Part shown: piece after piece, positions 33,682-45,834 of the stretch
Position numbering within the stretch: position 1 is the first letter of the stretch
Layout: each line of letters opens with the position of its first letter
Assembly (NCBI GenBank): GCA_900155495.1
Contig: FTLJ01000339.1
Location: 36,274 to 100,273 of the forward strand
Direction: 5' to 3'
DNA: 64,000 nucleotides
From: Porogramme epimiltina
Taxonomy: Eukaryota > Basidiomycota > Agaricomycetes > Polyporales > Polyporaceae
Program-made: the position numbers and the translations under genes
The notes under the pieces: generated by a model
The model's database searches: none
The model's input: only the letters and a program-made list of their open reading frames with translations
What the model was told of the DNA's origin: nothing

Positions 33682-33780
33682 CAGGTAAATTGACGCGAAC
33701 AGGCGCGAACAGACGCGAACAGACGCGAACAGACGCGGAACAGACGCGACCGCGTCTGTTTGCGCCGGTTACATCTGCAT
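33682..33780. repeat. Palindromic decamer minisatellite M1, copy 2
   Basis: Starts AGGTAAATTGACGCGAACAG and ends GCGCCGGTTACATCTG, the same borders as 18822-18908. The forward half has more GCGAACAGAC copies and the inverted half is shorter, with the switch at CGCGACCGCGTC. Unequal arm lengths at equal borders suggest copy-number change inside a conserved frame. Confidence 0.9.
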
Positions 33781-34074
33781 CCTCACTGATACACATATAA
33801 ACCCCTGTGTAGTGCTCTATGGTGACTCCCCTATATGATTACTGTAGAAAACACTTGCTAGCTGTCTAAGACGAGTGCGTGAATGACATGCCAAGCTGCC
33901 GCGCCTGTGCGGGCGCTTATGTCACCTCTGGCCGGCGTGAGGGCTAACTGGCTTATTCACTAATTTGAGGATATCCCTGGGGTAATTCAGTAGCTCACAC
34001 ATTCATAAAAGCCGTTTCCATGCCTCATATTGTGTGAGAACACTCATCGAAGTCATATCCAGACTGTACTGACT

Positions 34075-34280
34075 TGCGTCGGTCAGCGTCTATGCTCCGC
34101 GCCACCTCGCGTCTGTCCCGCGTCGCCTCGCGCCTGTCCCGCGCCACCTTGCGTCTGCTCCGCGTCTGTCTCGCGTCACCCTGCGTCTGTACCGCGTCAC
34201 CCTGCGTCTGTACCGCGTCGCCTCGCGTCTGTCCCGCGCCGCCTCGCGTCTGTCCTGCGCTGCCCCGCGTCTGTTCTTCT
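34075..34280 (+). repeat. Diverged M1-type minisatellite
   Basis: About twenty degenerate copies of GCGTCTGTCCCGCGTCGCCTC-like units, all in one orientation, after GTCGGTCAGCGTCTATG. The frames read through it (ASPRVCPAPPRV) are repeat artefacts. Confidence 0.85.
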
Positions 34281-34674
34281 GCATTCGACTGTCCTCAGCA
34301 TCTGTGTGCAGCCTGAGCATGTGTCTGTCCTACATCCGCATTACCCACATGCATCTCACACCTCTCGATATTAATTCTCTATATGCATAGCCATGTCTCT
34401 GCTTGTTTGGCTACATATTGGTTGTGCAATATTATGCCTGTGCTGCCTTCGCTCTAAGATGTACTGTTGTTCATAATGTCTAGACTCTACTAAAGGCATT
34501 CGTACTCAGGAACTCTACTAGAGCTTCGTAACTGCTCTAAACTACTAAAATTACTGCTTTAAAGGACTTATATGCAGTAAATACCTCTGCTCAGGTGTTC
34601 ACAGGAGAAGCCTGAGCATAGATAGGACGTACTGTACAGCTCCATCACTGCACAAGTGTTCGGCGCCTATGAGC

Positions 34675-34816
34675 GCTTGCCCGCGTCTGCGGCTGCCGCG
34701 TCTGTGTTCGCGTCTGTTCGCGTCTGTGGCTGTGTCGGTCCTCGCGTCTGTTCTGCGCCTGCTCGCGTCTGTTCTGCGCCTGCTCGCGCCTGCTCGCGTC
34801 TGTTTGCGTCAATTTC
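34675..34816 (-). repeat. M1-type minisatellite, array 4
   Basis: Runs of GCGTCTGTTC, GCGCCTGCTC and GCGTCTGTGGCT end in GCGTCAATTTCC. That end is the inverse of the GGTAAATTGACGC head of the other M1 copies, so this array lies in the opposite orientation. Confidence 0.85.
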
Positions 34817-36650
34817 CTTTTGCCCGTTCGCATCCTGGGGGTACTCGGATCAAAGCTGCTGCAGAAGCTGTAGCTGCCACTGGCTGAGATTGGCGATTGC
34901 GTTCGCGAAATTATGAGCAGCGGGGACTCGGGAGGCAGCGCCCAGGTCACGGGGATATGGCGTGCGAAATAAATAGTCAGCGGGCCGCGGGCAGGACACT
35001 TTCATTCCCCAAGGCCCGGCGCATAATCGGGTAAACCCCGCCACACCTTGTGGAATGACATCCGTCCGGTGACCCTCAACCCACTATCACATTGAGCACG
35101 CTGCACGCCTCTCAACTTAGAGCTGCGGACGCCGGACACGTCGGGGGGCTTGGCAGGTCTGGCTTCACCTGTCACCCGCGTTCAATATTGCCCTCCTTTA
35201 GTAACGGCCCGGGCTTGCAAGTTCTATGACTAGATAAGTCCATTCTATGGCCCGAATACGCCCAAAAATGGGAGCTCAGTCTCTTTAGGCTAGACTTGTA
35301 TTGAGTTTCAGAATCCGTTTCCTCGATATGCCTCACCGACTCGGAGCTAATTTCTTCGACCCTACAGAGATCAATGCGCTATACATCCGTTGACCCGCCA
35401 AATGTGGTTATAGCACTGCATTCTGTTCTGATGGAGCGCGGCCCTCACTTTCCTTGGTTAACGATCGCTTGCTGCCACATGGTAGACTGTTGAATGGACA
35501 CAGAAGCCTCCACGAACGTCACAGGCGATGACCATGGCAGTGCATCCTGAAGCGCGCCTGGTACTGCGTGTCAGAAGCATTTAACATGACGCACCGGCCG
35601 GCACACTCTCCTCACGTCCATCCGCCTCCCACATCATGAACCCCTCCACAGATCTCTCTCTCCGCTCTCCGAATCAAAGACAATCAAGCCACGAGACCTT
35701 CCACAGGTTGCGCGTAGACATGACTTCGCCAACTGCGGTGAGTCGATATGCTGGTATAGTAAGCTTCCCTAGAGAACGCTTATCATACTTTAGGATACAC
35801 CATGCGAATCTCACTCAGATAATGACGACACAGAGCGTACAGCGTCTAAGGTATGTAGGCAAATCCGGTCGTTTTCATAGGTGTCGCTGAAATTGATACA
35901 TGTAGTCTCGCGGCCGTGCGACACTATCCATTCGTGGGTGTCAGGAACCACACTCGGAGAAGTTTCTCTCAGAACCTACATGTAAAGTTCATAGGTCATC
36001 GTTGATGGAGAACGTCAAACCTTTGGACACGGCTTCACAAGTGTGGGCTTTTACGTTACTCCATACAGCTTGGATCTAAAGCTAGGATTTTCATAGGATA
36101 CCACATCTCTCGGAGGACATTCCGCCTCCATCCCTGTCGGAATATCGACACCCTGTGGTGTCGGCGAGAAACTAGAGGTATGGTCATCACATATCGAACT
36201 ACTACATCCTCACCTTTTCTTGGCAACAGCATCCTTGTGATTCCGTGGGTGAAACACTTGAACATTCTAAGAACCAATGTGCCAAGCATCTAGAAATCTC
36301 GAGAATAGGCGCACAACTACAACATGCGAACCATCCGGTAGGCATAGATATTGACGTCTTTCTGGAAGTTTGATACCGATTCTGCGGCACTTCGATATGC
36401 TCTAGACTCGACAACATTACCAGGGCCAGATTCATCACGTTACTTGCCAAGATGTGGACGTAGATACCTTTCCGGTGAGTGGATACCACGCTCCATATTG
36501 GAGATGCAGACATATGAAGCGTAACTGTAGGTGCCAAGAACGAAAGAAAAGAATATGGTGCTAGACGCTGAAACTATATTGCAATACCTTGTCAACGTGA
36601 GCGTCATTTTCTACAGCCATGTCTCATTCCTTTTTTCATGACTATATCAG
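34817..36650. other. Upstream region of third DUF6535 gene; possible leader exons
   Basis: A frame starting at 35636 (MNPSTDLSLRSPNQRQSSHE) ends TCGCCAACTGCG before GTGAGTCG at 35739 and may be a leader exon, comparable with 23871-24002 before the second gene. A further piece, 35793-35850, lies between an AG and GTATGTAGG. I could not chain these in frame to 36651. The remainder holds nothing recognisable. Confidence 0.35.
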
Positions 36651-38717
36651 AATGAGATAATCAAACCCCATTCTGAGAAACGGAAAGAGGAAGCCTGGAA
36701 CACGGCCTCTAAGACGGTCATGCAATACAGTAACGAGATGGTAGAGCAATGGAACAAGGAGATAGATGGTCTGTTGACGTTCGTGAGTCGCCTTGTCCGG
36801 GAACATGCGGCCGAAATCACAGCTGATTCGGCGGACAGGCAGGTCTCTTTTCCGCAATTCTAACAGCTTTCAACGTGCAGTCATACCAGCTCCTCCAGCT
36901 TGACTCAAGTGATCAGACGAACGCTGTCCTGACACGTATATCGTCCCAGCTGGAGAGCTTCCGGATCAATCCGGCTTTCGTCAACTCGACGCAGTCTGCC
37001 TTCGACGCCTCTTCTCAACCACCTTTCCAAGCCCCCCTTTACGCCGTCTGGCTCAATGCTCTGTGGTTCACGAGTCTCGTATTCAGTCTCGCCTCTGCAA
37101 TGATCGGGATCATCGTCAAGCAGTGGCTCAAGGAATACAGCACTGGGCTTTACGGAACATCCCGTGACATCGCGCGTCGCCGGCAGTATCGGTACGACAG
37201 CCTCCGGACATGGCACGTCGCAACAATTGTGGCCACAATACCCGTCCTGCTCCTTATAGCTGCCACCCTCTTTCTTGCAGGCCTTCTTGTCCTCCTACAT
37301 AGCATCAACGGCGTCGTAGCCGGTATCGTATCGGTATTCGTCGGCGCGCTTCTCCTCTTTGTCCTCGTCACCACTCTACTCCCCGGAATATCTCGGTCAT
37401 GCTGCTACTATTCTCCTCAATCACGAACCATTTTCGCCTTCAGAAACGTGGTGGCACGCCCCCTCGGAGTCGTACTGTCTTGGCTCGTCGTCGCCCTATC
37501 CCATATTTTGGATTGGCTCACAGATATGATTCCTGTACTCAGCAACTCCTTTGATAGAACTCGTCGCTCCTTACGAACACTGAAGAGGGCCAGGTTTCTG
37601 TCGTGGGGGCATCCTTGCGTTTGGCGAGGGGGAGAAGTATACACGGAGTCAGAAGCTGCCAACCTAGACGTCAACATCCTCGTCACCGCTTACTCGGCGA
37701 CCCTGGATACCACCACCCTCGATCACTCCATCGTAGCCCTTTCAGAAGGCACGGACCCTTGTATTTGGAGCAATTACGTCTCAAAGCTGGAGGTAGCGAC
37801 CACCAACCGTTCTGGTCCTCGGGACCGTTGGCCCAAACCTGTCGCGGACCGTTTTTCGAGAAGCGTCGGGAACACGATGCTGCTCTTCGCAAGTCATACA
37901 TTCAAACGGTGTGTTGCAGAAACCTGGAGCGTGGATGAAATGAGGATTGCGGTTGAGAAGCGCGCGGAGGAGATGCATTTTCGTCAGGGTCAGGGCGAAT
38001 ACGATCGTCGCGGCATTCAAACGGGGCTCAGGGCACTGAAATCGATGTCTCGTGAAGGGGACACTCTACGTGCGGACGCCGCTTGGGTCGCAATATGGAA
38101 CGACAACGACATTGCCAAGATATGTGATCCGGTCACTTACAAGATCGGTACGTTTCTACTGGCACTCATAGCGCCTAATACTTTGGGCTCTGATCTCTCG
38201 GCGTACAGTCGCAGTCGCTGCTGCACACAGACTTAGATCCTTCCTCCAAAATCCTCTGGTTGGCACCTCTCGCTCGCGACGGCAGGTGGTTTGGGAGCTC
38301 GAGAACGCAATCCGCGCGCATCTGCGCATCATCAGGGAACTATTAGAAAATCGTGAAGTGTCCAACACGTTCACAGATATCCGACCTTACATCACCGACG
38401 CACTCTGCTCAATACAGGATTTCCTGTTAAAGATGGAATGGGACGGCCCTGACAGGGACCTAGCCCGGGAAATCGTATACTACCAAGCAAGTCTGGTGAA
38501 TATAGAGTGGATTCACAGCGAAGAGCGCACCCGCGCTCTGATCACCCCTCCCTTGGTGGAAACCCTAGCGACTACGTTTTCACGGCTCATTGGGGACGAC
38601 CAGTGGGAACGCACTATATCTCTTGATGCCAACGTGCGTCAATGCAGGGATATACTTGTGCGATTGCGCTCCAATGTGGGACTCTCAACCTCCTTGGGGA
38701 CACGCTATTCATTGTAA
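36651..38717 (+). CDS. DUF6535 membrane protein with a single C-terminal repeat exon (5' end unresolved)
   Basis: Exons: 36651-36782, 36839-38147 and 38209-38717, about 649 residues without the missing N-terminus. The first exon reads KEEAWNTASKTVMQYSNEMV into QWNKEIDGLLTF. The second opens AGLFSAILTAFNVQSYQLLQ and carries the hydrophobic segments ALWFTSLVFSLASAMIGIIV, IVATIPVLLLIAATLFLAGL and VFVGALLLFVLVTTLLPGIS. Its length (1,309 bp) equals that of gene 2 exactly. The border to the last exon is in phase 1. The single repeat begins VAVAAAHRLRSFLQNPLVGT and ends with the terminal tail (IGDDQWERTISLDANVRQC). This is probably closest to the ancestral layout from which the multi-repeat genes grew. 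The frame is intact. Confidence 0.82.
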
Positions 38718-40114
38718 TTTGTGAGGGAGGCATGTCAATCCGGATCCTTAATAAGTACTATGTTCAATGATAGGACCTTGTGTATATACTGTATCCCTGA
38801 CGCCGAAACAGATATATCACCCACATTTTCCCCATCGTCCTATGCGGCCCCTACCTAGGCTATATTTTTGCTTTGGATCGTGCCAGGGACCTATATCAAG
38901 TATGTATGCGTCCTGTATTTGCTGTGAATTGTAGCATCGGCCCAGAAGTTGGAGGATACTACCCACTTCATACAAGCACGGTAGAAGGAATCGCAGTACG
39001 CGAACTGCGTAGCTGAAGCCTGAAGGGAATCAGGCACAAATCATTCAGGTGTGAGGAGTTGTGAGGGACACGTTCTCACGCGAGCCTGACGCTGACGAAA
39101 TGGCTGAAGCACAGCGCGAACTAAGCAGCCATTCTAGATCAGAAATTCACCGAACCTCCGCTTGAGCAGTGTTGTACCTGAGGGGTTTCACGACATCAAG
39201 AGACCTCGTTTAGGTGGCAGGTCAGGGGCGCTGAAAGCCCATATTCTTGAACTACTTGTAGATACAGCGTCGTCAAAGCTGAAAGGAGGAAGGGCATACC
39301 GACCGTTCCGTGGTTTGTTAGTTCCGCGCATCCATTGGTAGGTTTCGTATCTAGATTCTGCCAGTAGTAAACCAGAGCGACTTGGAGGTCCTGAGCTGGG
39401 CTTCGACGCGCACAATATTACGCCATCAATTAGCCCGCCTGAGTAGCCGCTCAACCAAGGCACAGTCAGGGAGCTTAGTCAGCATATTTCTGGGAATCCA
39501 GCTTCATTCTCCGCCTATTTTGATTATGCGGCGATTAGACTCGTCCACTGTATGACATCCGCCGACGTTAGTCGCGCGGCCTCCGACTCAGTAATCAGTC
39601 CTTGCCATCTCCTCGTTGAATGGACTACTGTTGACTCCAACAAGGCAACTAAACGCTGTATCCCAAGGTCTCACCAGCGACAGAAGAAGTTGCCAGTCGC
39701 AAATAAGATCACCCATCTCAAGCCAGTACCGGAAATGGTTGGATAGTGGCTGGCTGCGCACGATGCGCAGCCGCCCCTGAAGCGGAAGGAATCCAGCTAA
39801 AATGTTTGAGCGAGAGCCTGCAACTCCTCCGTCTGCAGCTACAGCCGGGAATTCTCCCGAAAGAAAGGCAAGTTTCCTCACCTTATGATGCTCGTGTACC
39901 CCTGTCTGATACAATCCATCGCAGGCCGCAACATCTTTACACCAACCCTTGTGGTCCTGCATACGGTACGACTGAGGCCAGTATGAGAGTATAAATATAA
40001 CCCCGTCCATCCGAGCAAGATTTTCATCCGCAGCGTCCGTCCCTCGGGCTCGGGTTATAGGCGCGCCGATCGCCCAAATGTCCAGCCCATCCTCTCGTTG
40101 CCTCGATTCCCCAG
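38718..40114. other. Intergenic region at border of repeat-rich and gene-dense halves
   Basis: No exon chain is supported. Short frames on both strands (39188-39463 minus, 39588-40010 minus) lack recognisable motifs. The last 100 bp are the upstream region of the following gene. Confidence 0.5.
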
Positions 40115-40122
40115 TTTATATA
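40115..40122 (+). promoter_or_regulatory. TATA box of the glycoprotein gene
   Basis: TTTATATA lies 60-67 bp before the start codon at 40182 and is followed by a pyrimidine-rich stretch with TTTCTCTCCC, where transcription would begin. Position and context fit a strong, inducible fungal core promoter. Confidence 0.6.
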
Positions 40123-40181
40123 CCCCACGCCAACAACACGCCGCATTATCTTTCTCTCCCACCGTTCGTCACCCCGCCATC

Positions 40182-41467
40182 ATGGCCTCCATCGCTCTTT
40201 CCCTCGCCCTCCTTGTGGGCACCGTCGTCGGTCAGTCTTCGTCGGCCACCACTACTTCCTACGCTTCTGCATCCACCGTCGACTGGCCCGCTACCCCTCT
40301 TATCTCCCTCTCATACCCTCGCCCTTCGGATGCTCCTTACCAAGTCTTCTCTTACGACGGTCACGACATCTACACGCGCGGCTACCAGTCTGGCTACAAC
40401 ATCTGCAACAGCACTACCGAGGGCGATAGCTCGCTCTGCCAGACTATCGTCCAGAATGGTATCGACGGTACGTGTATGTCTCCTGTTCGTCCCTGACAAA
40501 TTCTCACGATCTGCGTTCTAGACTTCTGTCTGTGGGGCCCGCCCTCCATGAACGAGATCGGCAACGCCGAGGGTGACGTTGTCGCGTACTGTACGAAGTC
40601 TGGTCACGGCACGCGCATCATGCCAGAGGGTACCATTAAGGGTATCCAGGTACTGTACGATGGCGAGGCGTATATGATGACCGGCATCATCGACCAGACG
40701 AAGATCAACATCAACGCTAGCGACTCTGGTGGAGAGCTTGACTCCGGAGGACAGGACGGCGTACGTGACACTCCTTGCGATGCTTCGGCCTCGCGTCTCT
40801 AATCCCTTTGATACAGCGTGGTAACCCCATCGGCGGTCTCCTCTATTCCCTCACATTCTCGCCTGATGATGACCTCTACCAGGTCCGCCACTGGACTGAG
40901 TAAGTGACTGAAATATAGCACATCTGCGCATCCCCCTAACTCTAGTCATCACACATCAGATTCATCGGCAATGACATGTTCTGCTTCAAGTGGTGCAATG
41001 ACAACGGCACGAACCCCGACGGCAAGTGCCAGCACACCCTCGACCGCATCGGCATGGCGTACAACTGCCCATCCAAGTACTCTCTCGGCTCCTACACCGA
41101 GGGCGAGTACGAGTACTGCGACTCGGACTCGTTCCCCGTCCCCGGCGTGTACACCGACTCGGCCGGCACGACCTACTCGTACTCGCAGCCCGCTGAGTCG
41201 CTTGGCGCGATCAGCACCGTGCCGTACACCCCCACCGCGGCCGCGACGAGCAACTGCAAGACGTACGCGTCGTCGGACATCTTCGTCGCGGCCTCGAGCG
41301 GCGCCACCGCGAGCGCGACCGGCAGCTCGGCCAAGGCGGCGTCGACGGCCTCGAGCTCGAACAGCACGAGCTCGTCGTCGAGCGACAGCGGTGCGTCGGA
41401 GACACTCGGCATGTCGCTCTTCGCGACCGTCGTCGGTATCCTCGCTGCGGTCGCGATGTTCGCGTAA
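40182..41467 (+). CDS. Macrofage activating glycoprotein homologue, secreted and probably GPI-anchored
   Basis: Exons 40182-40467, 40522-40760, 40817-40899 and 40960-41467 give 371 residues. The N-terminus is a signal peptide (MASIALSLALLVGTVVGQSS). The body carries the family marks in order: QSGYNICNSTTEGDSSLCQT, DDFCLWGPP, YCTKSGHGTR, a GELDSGGQDGRGNPIGGL block, FIGNDMFCFKWC, KCQHTLDRIGMAYNCP and PESLGAISTVPYTPT. Paired cysteines throughout suggest disulfides. A Ser/Thr/Ala-rich C-terminal region of about 60 residues (SSNSTSSSSSDSG) leads to a hydrophobic end (SLFATVVGILAAVAMFA), as in GPI-anchored cell-wall proteins. The name comes from mushroom proteins described as immunostimulatory; the role in the fungus is unknown, probably cell-wall or surface. 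The promoter has a clear TATA box. Confidence 0.88.
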
Positions 41468-41700
41468 GCGTGGACGAGCGTTCGACGCCTAGGTTTTGGT
41501 GGTGGTGGACAGGTTGTTGGAATGCACGAGGTTGTGAAACTGCTCGGGATGGACGTTGGGTCGTGTCGGACAATCATAAACGAGTCATTCGAATGTTTAA
41601 ATCGAAAGCTTGTATACCTTCCTTTGAAACACCCCGTAAATGGGTACAATATCATACATATGTTTAATCTACTCTACCTCTAAAGCGCGTGCATCGTTCG

Positions 41701-43525
41701 TCACGAATACAAGTTCGACGAATGAGACGACGACGGAGATGCGATATCGACTTCGGCGATGCCCTTTACCGATGTGATTTCCACGGCCACATCGCCCTTT
41801 TCCTTAACAGCACATCCCGCAGACCACTCCGTGTCGCTTGCATCGCGCGCGCGACCTCCGGTGCACCGTATCTCTGGCAAGTAATCGTGGTCGTGTGGGC
41901 CGAGATGGGCATCTTCAATCTTGACGGACGCGCCAAGGGACCCGATCATGCGGGCGAAAACGAGCGAGTCGACGTGTGTGCCATTGAGAGAGCCAATTCC
42001 GGCTGATTGTTGGTGGACCGCCTGAAGGTCAAGTAGAAGGCGCGAGACGAGGACAGATGTTAATCTGGAGAAGGCGAGGAAGCCCGGGAGTCAAGATGAT
42101 CAGCGCACATGGCGCGCTCAGTAGGAGAAGACGTACGGGTTGGTGAATATGGAGACGTAGCTGACGCCTGAGAGGGGCTGAGTGTACTGGAAGAGAATGG
42201 CGCATTAGGGATGCACGTCGTGTTTGTATCATGAGGGAAGGCTCACGGAAAGCATTGTCAAAGAGAGGTGCAGGAGGTTGAGGAAAAGTAATAACCTGGA
42301 TGTCGAGTCATTGGTAAGCGTTGAAGAGGGGGGTATGCAGCCCTCCGTATACGCACGCGAAGTAGATGACGCCTGGTTGCAATGGCAAGCGTGTCAGCGC
42401 GCCTTTCAATGTAGATAGTTACACTATCGCTCACCATTGCGGAGCAGTACATGCGCCAGCGATTCTCGAGAGAGCGTAGAGAGCGACCCGCGATCCCCTC
42501 GGAGCTTATACCAGGTGACGAAGATGATGATCGTATCAGCAGTGATCACGCTGGTGCGAGCCACGATAGTGACTATAAGCAGCGCGCGGTGATGAGCTGC
42601 CAGTTACGTTGTCCAAATGCACAGAACACACATACACCTGCGTAAATGAGTTGTGAGCCTGAGGACTAGATCGACAAGAATGAGTAGAACTTACGTCTTT
42701 TGAAGGTTCATCGGCATGTCGTCTGTTACGACGCAGCCGAAAGGAGGTATGTTTACGCCGGTGATGTGAAAGAAGAAGTACATCTAGAGGGGCGAAAGTC
42801 AGATGGAGCATACGGCACTTGCTGTGAACATACAGATGTGAGCACAGCGGGGACCATATAGAGCAAGGACACGAGGGCTGCGAGTGGACGATTCCTTGAA
42901 AGGGCGTATACACGAACGCCAGAAAACGCTTTGACGGCATTTCAGCGTTGTGAGATGACACCGGACATGGCGGACGTACTGGCTAACACGATATCTTGCA
43001 CATTTCCGACCATCTGCATTGCTTTCCCCGCACGTTCACAGCTGATCATAGAGGTCAGTGACATCTCCTCGAGGATGAGTTCACAAAGCGAGATGACCTC
43101 TGCGTGGAACAATCAATGACTATGCGAGACAACACAAGAGGGATGGGACTTACTGTATCAGAGAAGTGAATGAAGCAACTAATCATCTCGAAGAAGACGA
43201 ATATGAGGTTCGAGTACCTGTTCAGCAAGAACAGCACTGTCGCTCCGCTGAACTTCCCGCTCCAGAAGAGCCTGATTTCTTCACCGAGAGTGACGACATG
43301 TTCATAGCCCACGAAAGCTAAGTATAATAGCGACCCGTTAGCATACGACGGCATTGGGGACATAGAAGAACAATGGACTGACTCGCAAGTATGAGACCGC
43401 AGTAGTTCCCGAGAAAGCTGAAATACAGACGTCAGTTTGCAGAACGGACTCGTTATGCGCTTATAAGCTACTCACAGGCTGGTGTAATCTTGTATGAGAG
43501 CCGAGATCTCTTCTTGAGAGGCCAT
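41701..43525 (-). CDS. DUF6533 integral membrane protein
   Basis: Read on the minus strand from ATG at 43525 (MASQEEISALIQDYTSLFLG). Early exons 43525-43476, 43417-43383 and 43317-43154 join in frame and give the DUF6533 signature: NYCGLILATFVGYEHVVTLG, EEIRLFWSGKFSGATVLFLL, NRYSNLIFVFFEMISCFIHF. Downstream come FSGVRVYALSRNRPLAALVS, then FFHITGVNIPPFGCVV, then SVITADTIIIFVTWYKLRG, then NGVIYFALLLFLNLLHLSLT, TQPLSGVSYVSIFTNP and VLVSRLLLDLQAVHQQSAG, matching the family order of about seven hydrophobic helices. The cytosolic tail ends SSSHSSNLYS. Several splice sites between 43150 and 42500 are ambiguous, so exact residues there are uncertain. The family is abundant in mushrooms and of unknown function. 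The gene converges with the upstream-lying glycoprotein gene (233 bp between ends). Confidence 0.78.
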
Positions 43526-44386
43526 GGCGAAGAGCGATAAGGGACGCGTTCAGGTTTTGGACGAGAATGGTCTGCGTACCCTCAGAGGGATCTTCGAGGT
43601 TTATATCGTAGCCTGGTGCTAGATAGCAACTGCCTCAGTCCATCGGCCAAGCCGCCGCCCGCGCGAAGCTAGTTAGCCTTGAGCTCGACGCCTAGGCACG
43701 ACGACTCGCTCCATTTGACAATCAAACACAGGGAACTACTCACCGGACGAGTGTTGGCGGCGTGCGCAGGCCTCGAGGCGCGAACGGATAAGGGCACACG
43801 ATCGTCGTCTGTGCGCTGCCAAAGGGAAGATCTTCCGGCGGCGAACAGACCGAGGGAACTTTGAGCGCAAAGTCGAAGTCCGAATGTAATCGGCACTAGA
43901 AAGTGGCGGTGTCCGGATGAATGCTATGATGGGCGAGGATTTGCTATTCCGCGAGGCGCCGCTGCGCTATGTAATGAGGGCTGCCTTGAGGTACGGTCAG
44001 CGAGTGCATATCAGCAGAGCACTAGCTGGATGCTCACCGCTGTCGACGCCCAGGCAATGGTATAACACGCGAAAAGAAATCGGAGCAGCACTAAGCGGAG
44101 CATCCTCTGCTCCCGATAAGACACTTGCAAATCCAACACTGCCAGATCGTACATATGAAGTAAAGGTAAATCTTGATTGTTCCTGTACAAGTACATCGTC
44201 CGGGTGAGAGCGGCCGCACGAACGCGGCCCGGAACAGTCAACACGCGACGCCTACACCACACGAAGCAAACCACACATTTGCGTCCATCCTAGTGCACCC
44301 GCACAGCAAGCACTGCTCGCGCGCGCCCGCAGGGGGTCAATTGGGAAATGAGCAACCCGTACCGCCCGCCAAACCACCCTTGCAGC
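43526..44386. other. Intergenic region between two minus-strand genes
   Basis: It holds the promoter side of the DUF6533 gene and the 3' side of the next one. Short frames are present on both strands; none has splice partners or motifs. Confidence 0.5.
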
Positions 44387-45834
44387 TCAGGCGAGCGCAA
44401 TGCCTCCCCGAGGCCCCGGGGTCGGCATGGCCCTTTTCTCCGCTCCGACGCCCACCAGCCTCCCCAGCGCACCCAAAAGCCCCGGTGCACGCTTAGGCTC
44501 CTCAAGGACGTCGAGTCCGCTGAAGCCCACGATGACCTTCGCGTTCCCTGTCTTGATCAACGCGCGGTCTCCGTGGTCGGCGTCTGCATCTGTGTCCCTT
44601 CTCTTCCCTTTTCCCTTCTTCGACGGGGATGAGGGTGAAGGCGACGAGGACGGCGAGTGCGCGCGGGCGAGCCCGGAGTCGCAGAGGACGACGGTCTCGC
44701 GCTCCGTTGTGCGGATGGTGCGCGTGCGCGCTGCGAACGCCGGGAGGAAAGTGACCGACTTGCAACCGTCCCGGGTGAGGAATACGAGCGGGCCGTCGAA
44801 CGTTGGTGGGAGGAAGAGCACAACCTTGCCTGTACGCGGGAGTCGGCATACGCAGGGGTAGAGGAGGGGATAGGGGCGTACCGGACGATGCCTCGACGTG
44901 CAAATCGAGGCTACGCGTTTGATGCTGCACTTCATGCTGCGAGGCCATTCTTAGTCAGACGCGAAGCGCATATAGGGACGCTGGGGACTCACGAAGTGCA
45001 AGTTCATCCGGCCGCTCTTCGTCGACACCAGGATACGCGCCGGTACCTTGCTTCCCGAAGGCGACGAGGGGGTATTGCGCGGTGAGAGCACGGCCAGATT
45101 GAGGTCGATAGCTGCACTGCGCGTCCGGTAGGAAGCGTTCAAAGTCGCCGCCTTCTTCGATCCCTTGCCCCACACCGCCTCGCGCTGCTTGCGCAGCGAC
45201 TTCGGCATCCTGAGCTCCGCCGCGTCCAAGCAGGGGTCGACGATATAGGTTGCTGTCGCCGAAATAGCATGTCAGCCTCATCCGAGGGAGGCGGCGGCGA
45301 GAAACGCACCCGTGAGAGCTTCGCTCTTAGAGAAGAGCTCATAGTGGTTGACCGTCTGCGCGCTCCTGAACCGCAACAGGGCCGGGGAAGGCGCAACAAC
45401 TGCGGGGGCTGCGGGGACCTGGATGGGCGGCCGTTGCGGACGGGCATGTACGACAGCGGCAGACGTCTGACGGAAGTGCGGTGCAGGCGCAGTGGGCGCA
45501 GGGAGCTGTGCGACTGGGCGGCGAGGAGCAGGCGTGGTGGGAAGTGATGTTGCTGGCCTTCGTGGAGGCAAGGGAGGCGCGACGACAGCACGGGAGGACG
45601 AGTGCCAGTTGCTGGGTCCCGCAATAGGAGCTTGAGGGGTGTATGGTGGGGGCGGGACATCGTCCGACGTCTGTTGCGTCTGTGTACGGCTGAGAACAGA
45701 CCGGGAGAAGCAGATCGGAACATAGAACACACCTGAGCTACCGGCCTCCTCCTGGTGATAACATGGCGGTCCTTTTCTGGGACGGGCGGGGCCTTGAGAT
45801 CCAGTAGGGCGGTCTCGGAGATTGCAGCGATCAT
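44387..45834 (-). CDS. DUF7330 protein, copy 1
   Basis: Minus-strand exons 45834-45733, 45679-45310, 45252-44993 and 44824-44387 give about 389 residues. After a short start (MIAAISETALLDLKAPPVPE) comes a long disordered proline-rich part with a PPPPYTPQ motif, of the kind bound by WW-domain proteins. The folded part follows: ATYIVDPCLDAAELRMPKSL, then RSAAIDLNLAVLSPRN, ARILVSTKSGRMNLHF, VVLFLPPTFDGPLVFLTRDG and VTFLPAFAARTRTIR, all marks of DUF7330, predicted from its alternating strands to be a beta-rich module. Family function is unknown. The junction 44993/44824 spans a 168-bp intron with a weak acceptor, so a small exon may be hidden there. A second DUF7330 gene lies 3 kb away on the same strand. 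Confidence 0.78.

Noticed and set aside
34030..34950. Frames with SRLSRVASRLSRA-like repeats on both strands
   Set aside because: Artefacts of M1-type minisatellites; no start, splice or domain signs.
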